The position numbers were made by a program, and so were the translations under genes. From Flavobacterium lipolyticum (GTDB lineage: Bacteria; Bacteroidota; Bacteroidia; Flavobacteriales; Flavobacteriaceae), in NCBI RefSeq assembly GCF_020905335.1, contig NZ_JAJJMN010000001.1, positions 1,736,001 to 1,800,000 on the forward strand: a stretch of DNA of 64,000 bases. The letters are read 5' to 3'. The notes beneath the pieces are model-generated. The model made no database searches. It had not been told where the DNA came from and saw only the letters and a list, made by a program, of their open reading frames with translations. Positions 51,989-60,471 of this stretch are shown piece by piece; the stretch's first letter is position 1; every line of letters starts with the position of its first letter.

Positions 51989-52882
51989 TTAAACATTTGC
52001 ATTAATCGACATCAAATACTTTTTCGGAGTTGTAGCAAACTTCTTTTTAAATGCCGCAATAAAATGACTCCCTGTACTGTAACCAATTTTTAGCCCTACC
52101 TCATTTACGTTATAAGAACCACTGTCGAGTAATTTTCGGGCGAAATCCATTTTGTAATCAAACAAGAATCCATAAACCGTATCGCCATAAATTTGTTTGA
52201 AACCCATTTTAAGTTTCTTAAGATTCAGGCCAATCTCATCCGCCAGTTCCTGCAAACCTGGTGGCTCAGCCATATTAGCAATGATAATTTCTTTGGCTCT
52301 TCTTATTTTCAAAACATTATCTTCATCAATCAAAAACGGACATTGTTCTGCATTTGGATCTTCGGTTCGGTTGAAATACAGACTGAGTAATTCATATCCC
52401 TTTCCCTTATAATAAAGGTTTTTTATGGACGGATGCAGGTTGTAATGAAACAGCTGACTCAACACAATAGCCATAGAGGGACTAATATTTCCTTCGTTAT
52501 AATATTTTTTGTCCTTATTATCAGGACTTAAAAAAGTAATATAATCTGCTTCGGCAGAAAACAACGCGTGAAATTTTTTGATCGATACGATTACCGAAAT
52601 CACCCAGGAATTTGGAGAAAGTTCTAAATTCAATGGTAATTCTTTTTGTGGATTGTACAAAAGGAGCGATTTTTCTTCTTTCAATTCCAGAGCATAAGTT
52701 CCCTGATTGAACAAAAATTTAGCATTGCCTTTTATCCCGAAATGAAACTGTATCAGACCACTACCTACTTCGTGCTGCCCCAAAAAGAGCTCTGAACTGT
52801 CGTTTTGAAAACGGATCAGCGTAAAGTCATCTTCGATTTTAATAATTTCCTGAGAACTCATAGCGATATTTTTTTGAAACAA
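51989..52882 (-). CDS. AraC-family transcriptional regulator, likely controlling heme genes
   Basis: 297 residues. The N-terminal ligand region (1-190) is followed by a C-terminal double helix-turn-helix (about 195-297: LQELADEIGLNLKKLKMGFKQIYGDTVYGFLFDYKM and NVNEVGLKIGYSTGSHFIAAFKKKF). It is divergent from hemA and probably regulates it, since the shared spacer contains direct repeats at 52953 and 53013. The start used is the first ATG (MFQKNIAMSS); Met8 (MSSQEI) is also possible. The signal sensed is unknown. Confidence 0.88.
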   Translation of the reverse strand: MFQKNIAMSSQEIIKIEDDFTLIRFQNDSSELFLGQHEVGSGLIQFHFGIKGNAKFLFNQGTYALELKEEKSLLLYNPQKELPLNLELSPNSWVISVIVSIKKFHALFSAEADYITFLSPDNKDKKYYNEGNISPSMAIVLSQLFHYNLHPSIKNLYYKGKGYELLSLYFNRTEDPNAEQCPFLIDEDNVLKIRRAKEIIIANMAEPPGLQELADEIGLNLKKLKMGFKQIYGDTVYGFLFDYKMDFARKLLDSGSYNVNEVGLKIGYSTGSHFIAAFKKKFATTPKKYLMSINANV

Positions 52883-52952
52883 AAATTAGCGTAAATGCAA
52901 AATGTTATTTAGAATCACTCTAAACAAACCTTTTCTAACAACTTGATTTTGC

Positions 52953-53032
52953 TACAAAAATACTTCTTTTTGCATAAAAACAGCTGTTTAGAAACAAAAA
53001 AACATGTAGCGATACAAAAAGTACTTTTAGCG
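52953..53032. promoter_or_regulatory. direct repeat between AraC gene and hemA
   Basis: TACAAAAATACTTCTTTTTG (52953) and TACAAAAAGTACTTTTAGCG (53013) are similar sequences spaced exactly 60 bp in the same direction. They are candidate AraC-type sites. hemA starts at 53089. Confidence 0.5.
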
Positions 53033-53088
53033 TTATTTTTCTAAACACTATAATGATAATTTTGTTGCACTTTTATGAAAGTGAATTT

Positions 53089-54339
53089 ATGGAAAACAAT
53101 AACGTACCGAAACACCTTTATTTTTATTCAGTTGGTCTGAGTTATAAAAAAGCTGATGCTGAGGTCAGAGGTCAATTTAGTCTGGATGCAGTTGCCAAAA
53201 CACATTTGTTGGAACAGGCTAAAAAAGAGGGAATAGAAAGTTTAATTGTCACTTCGACTTGCAACAGAACCGAGATCTACGGTTTTGCAGAACATCCTTT
53301 TCAATTAATAAAGTTAATTTGCGATAATAGTAACGGATCTGTTGATGCTTTTCAGAAAGTAGGATTCGTTTATAAAAATCAGGAGGCGATCAATCATATG
53401 TTTCGCGTAGGAACCGGCTTAGACAGTCAGATCTTAGGTGATTTTGAAATTATCTCTCAAATCAAAACCAGTTTTACCCATTCGAAATCAATGGGTTTAG
53501 CCAATGCTTTTTTGGAAAGACTGGTAAACGCTGTGATTCAGGCGAGTAAAAAAATCAAGAACGAAACAGAAATCAGTTCAGGAGCTACTTCGGTTTCTTT
53601 TGCGTCGGTACAATACATTATTAAAAATGTAGAAGATATCGGAAACAAAAACATTCTGCTTTTCGGAACCGGAAAAATAGGGAGAAATACCTGCGAGAAT
53701 TTAGTAAAACATACTAAAAACGAACACATCACCTTAATCAACCGTACGAAAGACAAAGCAGAGAAATTAGCCGGAAAACTGAATCTTATCGTTAAGGATT
53801 ACTCCGAATTACATCTTGAGCTTCAAAAAGCCGATGTAGTTGTGGTAGCAACCGGAGCTCAAAACCCAACGGTTGACAAAGCTATCCTCAATCTTAAAAA
53901 ACCTTTATTGATTCTGGATTTATCTATTCCGAAAAACGTTAATGAAAATGTTGAGGAGTTAGAAGGCGTGACCTTGATTCACATGGATTATTTATCACAG
54001 TTGACAGATGAAACGCTGGAAAACAGAAAACTGCATATTCCTGCCGCCGAAGCCATTATTGAGGAAGTTAAAGAAGAGTTTATAACCTGGACTAAAGGCC
54101 GTAAATTTGCTCCTACCATTAATGCTTTGAAAGAAAAACTAAACGCGATTAAAAACTCGGAATTAGATTTTCAAAGCAGAAAAATTGCTGATTTTAATGA
54201 GGAACAAGCTGAGATTATCAGTAACCGAATCATTCAGAAAATCACTACTCATTTTGCCAATCACTTAAAAGACGACGATACCATGGTTGATGAAAGCATC
54301 GAATGGATCGAAAAGGTCTTCAAAATAAAAGCCTCTTAA
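53089..54339 (+). CDS. hemA: glutamyl-tRNA reductase
   Basis: 416 residues from ATG 53089 (MENNNVP). The upstream in-frame ATG at 53053 would add 12 residues of unrelated sequence. Catalytic Cys58 is in TSTCNRTEIYG, the NADPH-binding part is ILLFGTGKIGRNTCENL, and the C-terminal dimerisation helices follow. It reduces glutamyl-tRNA to glutamate-1-semialdehyde, the committed step of tetrapyrrole synthesis. It starts a hemA / GxxExxY / hemC / hemD / hemE / hemF gene order on the + strand. Confidence 0.94.
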   Translation: MENNNVPKHLYFYSVGLSYKKADAEVRGQFSLDAVAKTHLLEQAKKEGIESLIVTSTCNRTEIYGFAEHPFQLIKLICDNSNGSVDAFQKVGFVYKNQEAINHMFRVGTGLDSQILGDFEIISQIKTSFTHSKSMGLANAFLERLVNAVIQASKKIKNETEISSGATSVSFASVQYIIKNVEDIGNKNILLFGTGKIGRNTCENLVKHTKNEHITLINRTKDKAEKLAGKLNLIVKDYSELHLELQKADVVVVATGAQNPTVDKAILNLKKPLLILDLSIPKNVNENVEELEGVTLIHMDYLSQLTDETLENRKLHIPAAEAIIEEVKEEFITWTKGRKFAPTINALKEKLNAIKNSELDFQSRKIADFNEEQAEIISNRIIQKITTHFANHLKDDDTMVDESIEWIEKVFKIKAS

Positions 54340-54945
54340 GGTTTTTACCATTAAGGCATTAAGAGAATTAAGTTTTTACGTAAAAAAATAACCTAAAGAA
54401 TATTAAGGATCTCGCGTTTTTAATTCTAGCTATGACTTAATATCATAATGGTTTACAAACAAAAAGTTCTATGACAAAAAAGGAGGTTACTCAATTGGCT
54501 TACGAAATTACCGGTTTTGCTATAAAAGTGCATAAAGCCTTAGGCCCGGGACTTTTAGAAAGCATTTATGAAAAGTGCCTCAAATATGAATTAGAACAAA
54601 ATGGATACGATGTTAAACAGCAGCTGAGTGTTAAAATAGAATATTATAATCTTGAGTTGGAATCTGATTTAAGAATAGATTTGCTTGTTAATGATTGTGT
54701 AGTTGTTGAACTAAAAGCAATAGAAAATCTATTACCTATTCACGAAGCACAATTATTAACTTATATGAAATTATTACAGAGACCTCAAGGACTATTAATT
54801 AATTTCAACACTTTAAATATAACAAAATCAATAAAACCACTTGTAAATGAATATTTTACAAGGCTAATAGATTAACAGCTTCATTACCTTAAAAAATCAA
54901 CACAAAGCTTAATGAACCTTAATATCTTAATGGTTAAAAAATAAA
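54337..54945. repeat. inverted TTAAGGTTTTTACC-word arms flanking the GxxExxY gene
   Basis: Left arm TTAAGGTTTTTACCATTAAG (54337 on) and the right, inverted words (ACCTTAATATCTTAATGG, to about 54935) lie on either side of the small gene, in the hemA-hemC spacer. Their pairing across the gene suggests an ancestral inverted word pair opened by the gene's arrival (inference). Confidence 0.65.
54471..54875 (+). CDS. GxxExxY protein, PD-(D/E)XK-like, inside the hem cluster
   Basis: 134 residues with the namesake motif G-LL-E-SI-Y (27-33) after HKALGPG, then DLRIDLLVNDCVVVELKAIENL containing D...ExK of a PD-(D/E)XK nuclease fold. The family is small, widespread and frequently mobile; its biochemical function has not been settled, as far as I know. 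It lies between hemA and hemC and is flanked by inverted word repeats. It is AT-rich relative to the hem genes. Confidence 0.82.
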   Translation: MTKKEVTQLAYEITGFAIKVHKALGPGLLESIYEKCLKYELEQNGYDVKQQLSVKIEYYNLELESDLRIDLLVNDCVVVELKAIENLLPIHEAQLLTYMKLLQRPQGLLINFNTLNITKSIKPLVNEYFTRLID

Positions 54946-54946
54946 A

Positions 54947-55870
54947 ATGGCAGAAAAAACAATCAGAATTGGAACCCGCGATAGCGAATTAGCACTTTGG
55001 CAAGCACACACTGTCGAGAAAAAACTAAACGATCTTGGTTATAAAACCGAAATTATTGCAGTAAAATCTACAGGTGATATTATCCTTGACAAACCGCTTT
55101 ACGAGCTTGGCATCACCGGAATCTTCACCAAAACCTTAGATGTTGCTATGATTAATGGTGACGTAGATATTGCCGTTCACTCGATGAAGGATGTACCTAC
55201 AGCTTTACCAAAAGGTATTGTTCAGGCAGCAGTTTTAGAAAGAGCCAATGTTCTTGATATTCTGGTTCATAAAGGAAATCCTGATTTTGCCAATCCAAGT
55301 ACAATAGCGACCGGAAGTTTACGTCGTCAGGCGCAATGGTTCAACAAATACCCCAATCATACTGTTGTTGATTTACGCGGAAATGTAAATACCCGTATGC
55401 AAAAATTACAGGACAATAACTGGGACGGGGCTGTTTTTGCTGCAGCAGGTTTGGAGCGTATCAACTTAAAACCGGAAAATTATATCGATCTGGACTGGAT
55501 GATTCCCGCACCGGCACAAGGGGCCATGGTGGTTGTGGCCATGGAAAACGACAATTATGCCCTTGAAGCTCTATCACAATTAAACGATATTGAAACTGAA
55601 ATCTGCACCTATATCGAACGTCAATTTTTAAGAACTTTGGAAGGAGGCTGTACGGCGCCAATTGGGGCTTTGGTTCGCTATAATGAAGAGGAGGACACAC
55701 TTCACTTTCAGGGCGTTTTACTTTCGGTTGATGGAAAACAAAAACTGGAAATCAACAAGACTGTCGAAATTGGAGAGTGGAAAAAACTAGGATTCTTTGC
55801 TGCTCAGGAAATTCTAAACAACGGCGGAACAGAATTGATGCAAGCCATTAAAGAATCTTTGAAGAAATAA
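54947..55870 (+). CDS. hemC: hydroxymethylbilane synthase (porphobilinogen deaminase)
   Basis: 307 residues. IRIGTRDSELALWQAH at the start is diagnostic; the dipyrromethane cofactor attaches to Cys235 in EGGCTAPIGA. GTGSLRRQAQWFN-type (ATGSLRRQAQW) and DLRGNVNTRMQKL complete the active site. It condenses four porphobilinogens to hydroxymethylbilane in the cytoplasm. Its stop codon overlaps the hemD ATG by 1 bp at 55870, so they are coupled. Confidence 0.95.
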   Translation: MAEKTIRIGTRDSELALWQAHTVEKKLNDLGYKTEIIAVKSTGDIILDKPLYELGITGIFTKTLDVAMINGDVDIAVHSMKDVPTALPKGIVQAAVLERANVLDILVHKGNPDFANPSTIATGSLRRQAQWFNKYPNHTVVDLRGNVNTRMQKLQDNNWDGAVFAAAGLERINLKPENYIDLDWMIPAPAQGAMVVVAMENDNYALEALSQLNDIETEICTYIERQFLRTLEGGCTAPIGALVRYNEEEDTLHFQGVLLSVDGKQKLEINKTVEIGEWKKLGFFAAQEILNNGGTELMQAIKESLKK

Positions 55871-56535
55871 TGAGTAAATCCATTCAAATAGTATCTACAA
55901 AAAAGCTTTCAACTGAACAAAGACAAGCCTTAACAGCCGCTCATCTTGAAGTTGTTGAAGCCGATTTTATTCAAACCGAAAACAAACCTTTCGAAATAAA
56001 AGACCTCAACGATAATTTGATTTTTACAAGTCAGAATGCCGTTCATAGTGTTCTCTCCCATCCCAAATCGGAAGAACTGAAAAGTAAAAATGTATTTTGC
56101 GTTGGCTTAAAAACCAAGATCCTCTTATCAGAAAACGGATTCAATGTAGTAGCTTACACTGGTTATGCTGCCGATTTAGCCGAAATTATCACTTTAATAT
56201 ACCGCAGTGAAAGTTATACTTTTTTCAGCGGAAATCTTCGCCGAGAAACTTTACCCAAAGCCTTAAAAGAAGCGGAGCTAAAATTCAATGAAATTCAGGT
56301 TTATAATACTTCTTTGACCCCTCAGAAAATAAAGACTCCTATTGATGCTATTCTGTTTTTCAGTCCATCAGGTGTACAAAGTTATCTGAAAGAGAATTCG
56401 ATTAAAAAAGAAATCTGCTTTTGCATTGGTGAAACTACTGCGGAAGCTCTAGAAAAAATTACCAAAAATATCGTTATTGCAGATCAGCCTACCGTTGAGG
56501 ATGTGATTGAAGATGTTTTACAAGAATATAAATAA
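55870..56535 (+). CDS. hemD: uroporphyrinogen-III synthase
   Basis: 221 residues, typical for this poorly conserved family. DLNDNLIFTSQNAVHSVLSH near residue 45 and AILFFSPSGVQSYL, followed by CIGETTAEAL, are its standard landmarks of the two-lobed fold. It cyclises hydroxymethylbilane with inversion of ring D to uroporphyrinogen III. Start overlaps hemC. A word-repeat spacer separates it from hemE. Confidence 0.9.
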   Translation: MSKSIQIVSTKKLSTEQRQALTAAHLEVVEADFIQTENKPFEIKDLNDNLIFTSQNAVHSVLSHPKSEELKSKNVFCVGLKTKILLSENGFNVVAYTGYAADLAEIITLIYRSESYTFFSGNLRRETLPKALKEAELKFNEIQVYNTSLTPQKIKTPIDAILFFSPSGVQSYLKENSIKKEICFCIGETTAEALEKITKNIVIADQPTVEDVIEDVLQEYK

Positions 56536-56542
56536 TCGCCGT

Positions 56543-56631
56543 ATGCTTTAAGCTCTAGGCTGCAAGCAAACACAAAAAATAAAAAACAAACATCGCTTAA
56601 AGCCTAAAGCTTAAAGCCTAAAGCAAAAAAA
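56543..56631. repeat. GCTTTAAGC / GCTTAAAGC inverted words between hemD and hemE
   Basis: GCTTTAAGCTCTAGGCTGC on the left and GCTTAAAGCCTAAAGCTTAA on the right are inverted words filling the 98-bp spacer up to 3 bp before the hemE start. Confidence 0.7.
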
Positions 56632-56633
56632 CA

Positions 56634-57659
56634 ATGTTAAAAAACGACCTATTTTTAAAAGCACTAAAAGGAGAAACCGTTCAACGTCCACCTGTTTGGA
56701 TGATGCGTCAGGCTGGGAGATATTTACCTGAATTTAGAGCTTTACGTGATAAATATGATTTTTTCACCAGATGTGAAACTCCGGAACTGGCTGCCGAAAT
56801 TACTGTTCAGCCTATTCGCAGAATTGCTCCTGATGCTGCTATTTTATTCTCGGATATTCTAGTGGTTCCACGTGCAATGGGTATTCATGTAGAATTGAAA
56901 GACAATTTAGGTCCAATTATTCCGGATCCGATTCGTACAATGGAGCAGGTAAATCAGGTTTTTGTGCCGGATGTAAATGAAACTTTAGGATATGTCTTTG
57001 ATGCCATTAAACTGACTAAAGAAATGCTGAACGACGAAGTGCCCTTAATTGGTTTCGCGGGTTCACCCTGGACCATCTTTTGTTATGCTGTTGAAGGAAA
57101 AGGCTCTAAAAGTTTTGATACTGCTAAAGGATTTTGCTTTTCAAACCCGGTTGCAGCACACACTTTATTACAAAAAATTACAGATACGACGATTTTATAC
57201 TTAAAAGAAAAAGTAAAAGCGGGGGTTAATGCCGTTCAGATTTTTGATTCCTGGGGAGGAATGCTTTCTCCGGTTGACTATCAGGAATTCTCCTGGAAAT
57301 ACATCAACCAAATTATCGATGCGTTGGCAGAAGTTACTCCTGTTATTGTGTTCGGAAAAGGATGCTGGTTTGCCTTAGGCGAAATGGGTAAAAGTAAAGC
57401 TTCAGCACTTGGTGTAGACTGGACTTGTACTCCTAGAAATGCTCGTTATTTATCAGGTGGAAATATTACTTTACAAGGTAATTTCGATCCTTCAAGATTA
57501 CTTTCTCCAATTCCAACCATCAAAAAAATGGTTCACGAAATGATCGACGAATTCGGAAAAGACAAATATATCGTAAATTTAGGTCATGGGATTTTACCAA
57601 ATATCCCTGTAGATCATGCTAAAGCGTTTATTGACGCGGTTAAAGAATACGGAAACTAG
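56634..57659 (+). CDS. hemE: uroporphyrinogen decarboxylase
   Basis: 341 residues. Clear signature [20 protein letters not shown] (20-39), then [12 protein letters not shown] and [29 protein letters not shown], and [13 protein letters not shown] near the end. It decarboxylates the four acetate side chains to coproporphyrinogen III. Cytoplasmic. The gene is preceded and followed by different word-repeat spacers, though direction and function put it in one pathway group with hemC, hemD and hemF. Confidence 0.95.
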   Translation: MLKNDLFLKALKGETVQRPPVWMMRQAGRYLPEFRALRDKYDFFTRCETPELAAEITVQPIRRIAPDAAILFSDILVVPRAMGIHVELKDNLGPIIPDPIRTMEQVNQVFVPDVNETLGYVFDAIKLTKEMLNDEVPLIGFAGSPWTIFCYAVEGKGSKSFDTAKGFCFSNPVAAHTLLQKITDTTILYLKEKVKAGVNAVQIFDSWGGMLSPVDYQEFSWKYINQIIDALAEVTPVIVFGKGCWFALGEMGKSKASALGVDWTCTPRNARYLSGGNITLQGNFDPSRLLSPIPTIKKMVHEMIDEFGKDKYIVNLGHGILPNIPVDHAKAFIDAVKEYGN

Positions 57660-57660
57660 T

Positions 57661-57740
57661 TTTCAGTACGCAGTCTCAGTTTTCAGCTGCCTACCAGCAA
57701 ACTGAAAACTGAGACCGAAAACTGGGACTGAGGCCAAAAA
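57661..57740. repeat. CAGTTTTCAG / CTGAAAACTG inverted words
   Basis: GTCTCAGTTTTCAG and its exact inverse CTGAAAACTGAGAC lie about 18 bp apart in the 89-bp spacer after hemE, with further CAG/CTG words around them. Confidence 0.75.
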
Positions 57741-57748
57741 CTAAAAAA

Positions 57749-58129
57749 ATGCTGAACAAAGGTTTAAGAGACGAAGAAAAAATAAGAATTGATAACGTCC
57801 TCAAGACGTTACGATCACTTGTTTTTGTTCCTTATCCTTTTAGTAATACGGAAAAAGAAAATATTGAAAATCAGCTGAAAGAAATCAGGCTAGACTTTGA
57901 AACTTTATCACATCAAAAAAATGAAGATTTGATCGCATTATTAATGCAGCTTCACTTTGATTGGGAACATTTAGAACAATTCGGGGATATTTTAATCGAA
58001 CTTTCTAAGGCTGAAAATTATAATCTTATCGATAAAGCTTTGGCTATTTATGAATATATCCAACAAGAAAGTAAGGTTTTCTCTTTCGGAATAAATACTA
58101 AAATTGCTTCGGCCAAAAACAGATCCTAA
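57749..58129 (+). CDS. conserved hypothetical protein
   Basis: 126 residues, all-helical by appearance (LRDEEKIRIDNVLKTLRSL, QLKEIRLDFETLSHQ, LMQLHFDWEHLEQFGDILIEL), with no signal peptide or catalytic motif. It lies between hemE and an acetyltransferase gene, whose ATG overlaps its stop by 1 bp (58129), so it belongs to a three-gene run ending with hemF. The family is not recognised. The helical repeat look might reflect an adaptor, but that is a guess. Confidence 0.7.
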   Translation: MLNKGLRDEEKIRIDNVLKTLRSLVFVPYPFSNTEKENIENQLKEIRLDFETLSHQKNEDLIALLMQLHFDWEHLEQFGDILIELSKAENYNLIDKALAIYEYIQQESKVFSFGINTKIASAKNRS

Positions 58130-58680
58130 TGGTTTTTACAGATTGGAAAACAGATACGATTGCCCATATTCTTCCTGAGGAATTTTACCACCTCATCGAA
58201 AAGAATAGAGACCACATTCAAAAAACGTTTCCTGTCACACTTTCTTACTGTCCGGATCTCGAAAAAACAAAGCAGTTTCTTGCTTTTAACCAAGACAAAG
58301 AAAATCATAAAGAAGGATATTTTTTCTATCCGAGAGACAACAAAACCAATGCTTTAATTGGCTATTTGTGCATCAAAAGCATTGACAATCGCATTTCAAA
58401 ATGTGAACTGGGCTATTTTATTGATGAGGATTATCAGGGAAAAGGTATTACTTCAAAAATGGTTTCCGAAACCTTAGATTTTTGCTTCAATACTTTAAAC
58501 ATGAATAAAGTATTCATCTGTACCTCAAAAATCAACAAGGCAAGTCAGCAGATCGCTTTAAAACATCATTTTAAACAAGAAGGAATATTAAGAGACGAAT
58601 TCAAAAACAGCGACGGAACACTGGAGGATGTTGTTTACTTTGGATTACTCAAATCAGAATACAATACCCATGAAAGATAA
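58129..58680 (+). CDS. GNAT acetyltransferase (RimJ/RimL-like)
   Basis: 183 residues. ELGYFIDEDYQGKGITSKMV has the acetyl-CoA Q/R-x-x-G-x-G/A loop (QGKGIT), and NKASQQIALKHHFKQEG is the usual terminal motif. It resembles ribosomal-protein or antibiotic-type acetyltransferases of the RimJ/RimL group; substrate unknown. The start overlaps the preceding gene stop by 1 bp and its end overlaps hemF by 11 bp, so it is co-translated within the hem group. Confidence 0.85.
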   Translation: MVFTDWKTDTIAHILPEEFYHLIEKNRDHIQKTFPVTLSYCPDLEKTKQFLAFNQDKENHKEGYFFYPRDNKTNALIGYLCIKSIDNRISKCELGYFIDEDYQGKGITSKMVSETLDFCFNTLNMNKVFICTSKINKASQQIALKHHFKQEGILRDEFKNSDGTLEDVVYFGLLKSEYNTHER

Positions 58681-59602
58681 ATTTTACGCTTACATACAAC
58701 AATTACAAGATCAGATTTGTGCCGGATTAGAAGCGGTTGACGGAACTGCAAAATTCCGCGAAGATCTTTGGAAACGTCCCGAAGGTGGCGGTGGAAGAAC
58801 ACGTGTAATCGAGAACGGAGCCGTTTTCGAAAAGGGCGGTGTCAATATTTCGGCCGTTCACGGAAAACTGCCGGAGGCCATGCAGAAAATGTTTAATGTA
58901 GACGAAGCCGATTTTTTTGCCTGCGGGTTAAGTCTGGTTCTTCATCCTAAAAACCCAATGGCTCCAACAGTTCATGCGAACTGGCGTTACTTTGAAATGT
59001 ATGATACTTCGTCTTCGTCCAGTACAGGTCCAAGAAAAGTAATTCAGCAGTGGTTTGGCGGCGGACAGGATCTAACTCCTTACTATTTATTTGAAGAAGA
59101 TGCTGTTCACTTTCATCAGACCTGTAAAACGGCTTGTGACAAACATAATCCGGAGTTCTATCCTAAGTATAAGAAACAATGTGATGCCTATTTTTGGAAT
59201 GCTCACCGAAACGAAGCACGAGGTATTGGCGGTTTGTTTTTTGATTATTGCAAAGCAACCGAAACCATGTCAATGGAAGACTGGTACAGTTTTGTAACCG
59301 AAGTGGGGAACAGTTTCCTGGAAGCTTATGTTCCGATTGTAGAAAGAAGAAAAAATCTGGAATACACAGCCGAAAATAGAAATTGGCAGGAAATCCGCCG
59401 TGGTCGTTATGTCGAATTCAATTTAGTTCATGATAAAGGCACCTTGTTTGGTTTGAAAACCAACGGAAGAATTGAAAGCATTTTAATGAGTTTACCTCCA
59501 CATGTGCAGTGGGTTTACGATCATCATGCAGAAGCCGGAAGTGTTGAGGAAAAATTGATTCAGGTGTTAGAGAATCCAGTTGACTGGATTGAATTGCAAT
59601 AG
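58670..59602 (+). CDS. hemF: oxygen-dependent coproporphyrinogen III oxidase
   Basis: 310 residues from ATG 58670 (MKDKFYAYIQ). The frame open from 58628 runs through the acetyltransferase end and is not family-like. Signature: GGGGRTRVIENGAVFEKGGV, then LVLHPKNPMAPTVHANWRYF and WFGGGQDLTPYY. It uses oxygen to convert coproporphyrinogen III to protoporphyrinogen IX. Together with HemJ this is an aerobic-style route. It overlaps the acetyltransferase stop by 11 bp. Confidence 0.94.
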   Translation: MKDKFYAYIQQLQDQICAGLEAVDGTAKFREDLWKRPEGGGGRTRVIENGAVFEKGGVNISAVHGKLPEAMQKMFNVDEADFFACGLSLVLHPKNPMAPTVHANWRYFEMYDTSSSSSTGPRKVIQQWFGGGQDLTPYYLFEEDAVHFHQTCKTACDKHNPEFYPKYKKQCDAYFWNAHRNEARGIGGLFFDYCKATETMSMEDWYSFVTEVGNSFLEAYVPIVERRKNLEYTAENRNWQEIRRGRYVEFNLVHDKGTLFGLKTNGRIESILMSLPPHVQWVYDHHAEAGSVEEKLIQVLENPVDWIELQ

Positions 59603-59656
59603 AGTCTATTTATTTTACTGTAGAAAATTTCTTTCAAAAAATAACATCCCATCAAT

Positions 59657-59710
59657 AGATTTTTGTAGATTTAGTCTTTAAACCCATAAGGACGATATCT
59701 ATAAAAATCT
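59657..59710. repeat. REP-like element upstream of the second Y1 transposase
   Basis: AGATTTTTGTAGAT (59657-59670) and ATCTATAAAAATCT (59697-59710) are inverted with one mismatch. Between them is a degenerate hairpin (AACCC-ATA-AGGAC). The copy ends 6 bp before the transposase ATG. Confidence 0.65.
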
Positions 59711-59716
59711 GTTAGT

Positions 59717-60180
59717 ATGGCAAGCACCTATTCTCAATTATACATTCATATTGTTTTCACCGTTAAAGGCCGGCAAAATCTGATTTCCAAAAATTGGAAA
59801 GACGAACTCTATAAATACATGACCGGTATTATTAGCAATAAAGGTCAAAACTAATTGCTATTAACGGAATGCCGGATCATATTCATATCTTGATTGGATT
59901 AAAACCAGATAAGTCGATATCAGATTTAGTAAGAGATATTAAAGCAAATTCTTCAAAATTCATAAATGACAGGAAGTGGGTAAATGGAAAATTTGAATGG
60001 CAAGCCGGCTTTGGAGCCTTTTCGTACAGTCATTCCCATTTGACAAATGTTATACGATACATTGAAAATCAAGAAGAGCATCACAAAACAAAAACATTCA
60101 AAGAGGAATATATCGGTTTTTTGAAATCGTTTAACGTTGATTTTAAAAACGAATATTTGTTTGACGATGTTAACGAATAA
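59717..60180 (+). pseudogene. second Y1 HUH transposase (IS200/RAYT-like), frameshifted
   Basis: ATG 59717 (MASTYSQLYIHIVF) opens 45 codons and stops at 59852 after SNKGQN. From there the other frame continues LIAINGMPDHIHILIGLKPD... to TAA at 60180. Adding one A to the A-run 59847-59850 restores a 154-residue protein with HIH, FSYSHSHL, YIENQEEHH and a KEEY tail, clearly related to the protein at 7201. A one-base deletion is therefore the simplest reading. It could be a sequencing error in a short homopolymer. Different palindromes flank this copy. Confidence 0.8.
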
Positions 60181-60471
60181 TATATCATTACAAACATACC
60201 GCAATAAATATATCGCTCCTCCGGAGCTTAAAAAATCTAATGCTCATGTTCTATAGATATACTGCTCCTTCGGAGCTCTGTAAAAAATAATGGAATTCTA
60301 AAACTAACACAATACCTCAAAAAAATCTAAACCAATACATATCAGAGTCCCAACGGGACGACATATTTATATATTTTTTTGTAGATTTAGTTTTTAAACC
60401 CCGAAGGGGTGACATATTAAAAAATAGTAATTCCTCTTTGTTAAATTCCAGATAATTGCAATTTTAAACCA
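60181..60471. repeat. REP-like hairpin cluster after the second transposase
   Basis: Intergenic 291 bp. Contains GCTCC-TCC-GGAGC (60215-60227), GCTCC-TTC-GGAGC (60264-60276), GTCCC-AAC-GGGAC (60347-60359) followed by GACATATTTAT, and ACCCC-GAA-GGGGT (60398-60410) followed by GACATATT. Another TTTTTTGTAGATTTAG segment (from about 60375) precedes the last hairpin and matches the one at 59661. Confidence 0.85.

Noticed and set aside
59717..60180. Programmed frameshift instead of pseudogene
   Set aside because: IS200-type enzymes are made from one frame, and only a 4-A run is present, weak for slippage. A plain deletion or sequencing error is simpler.
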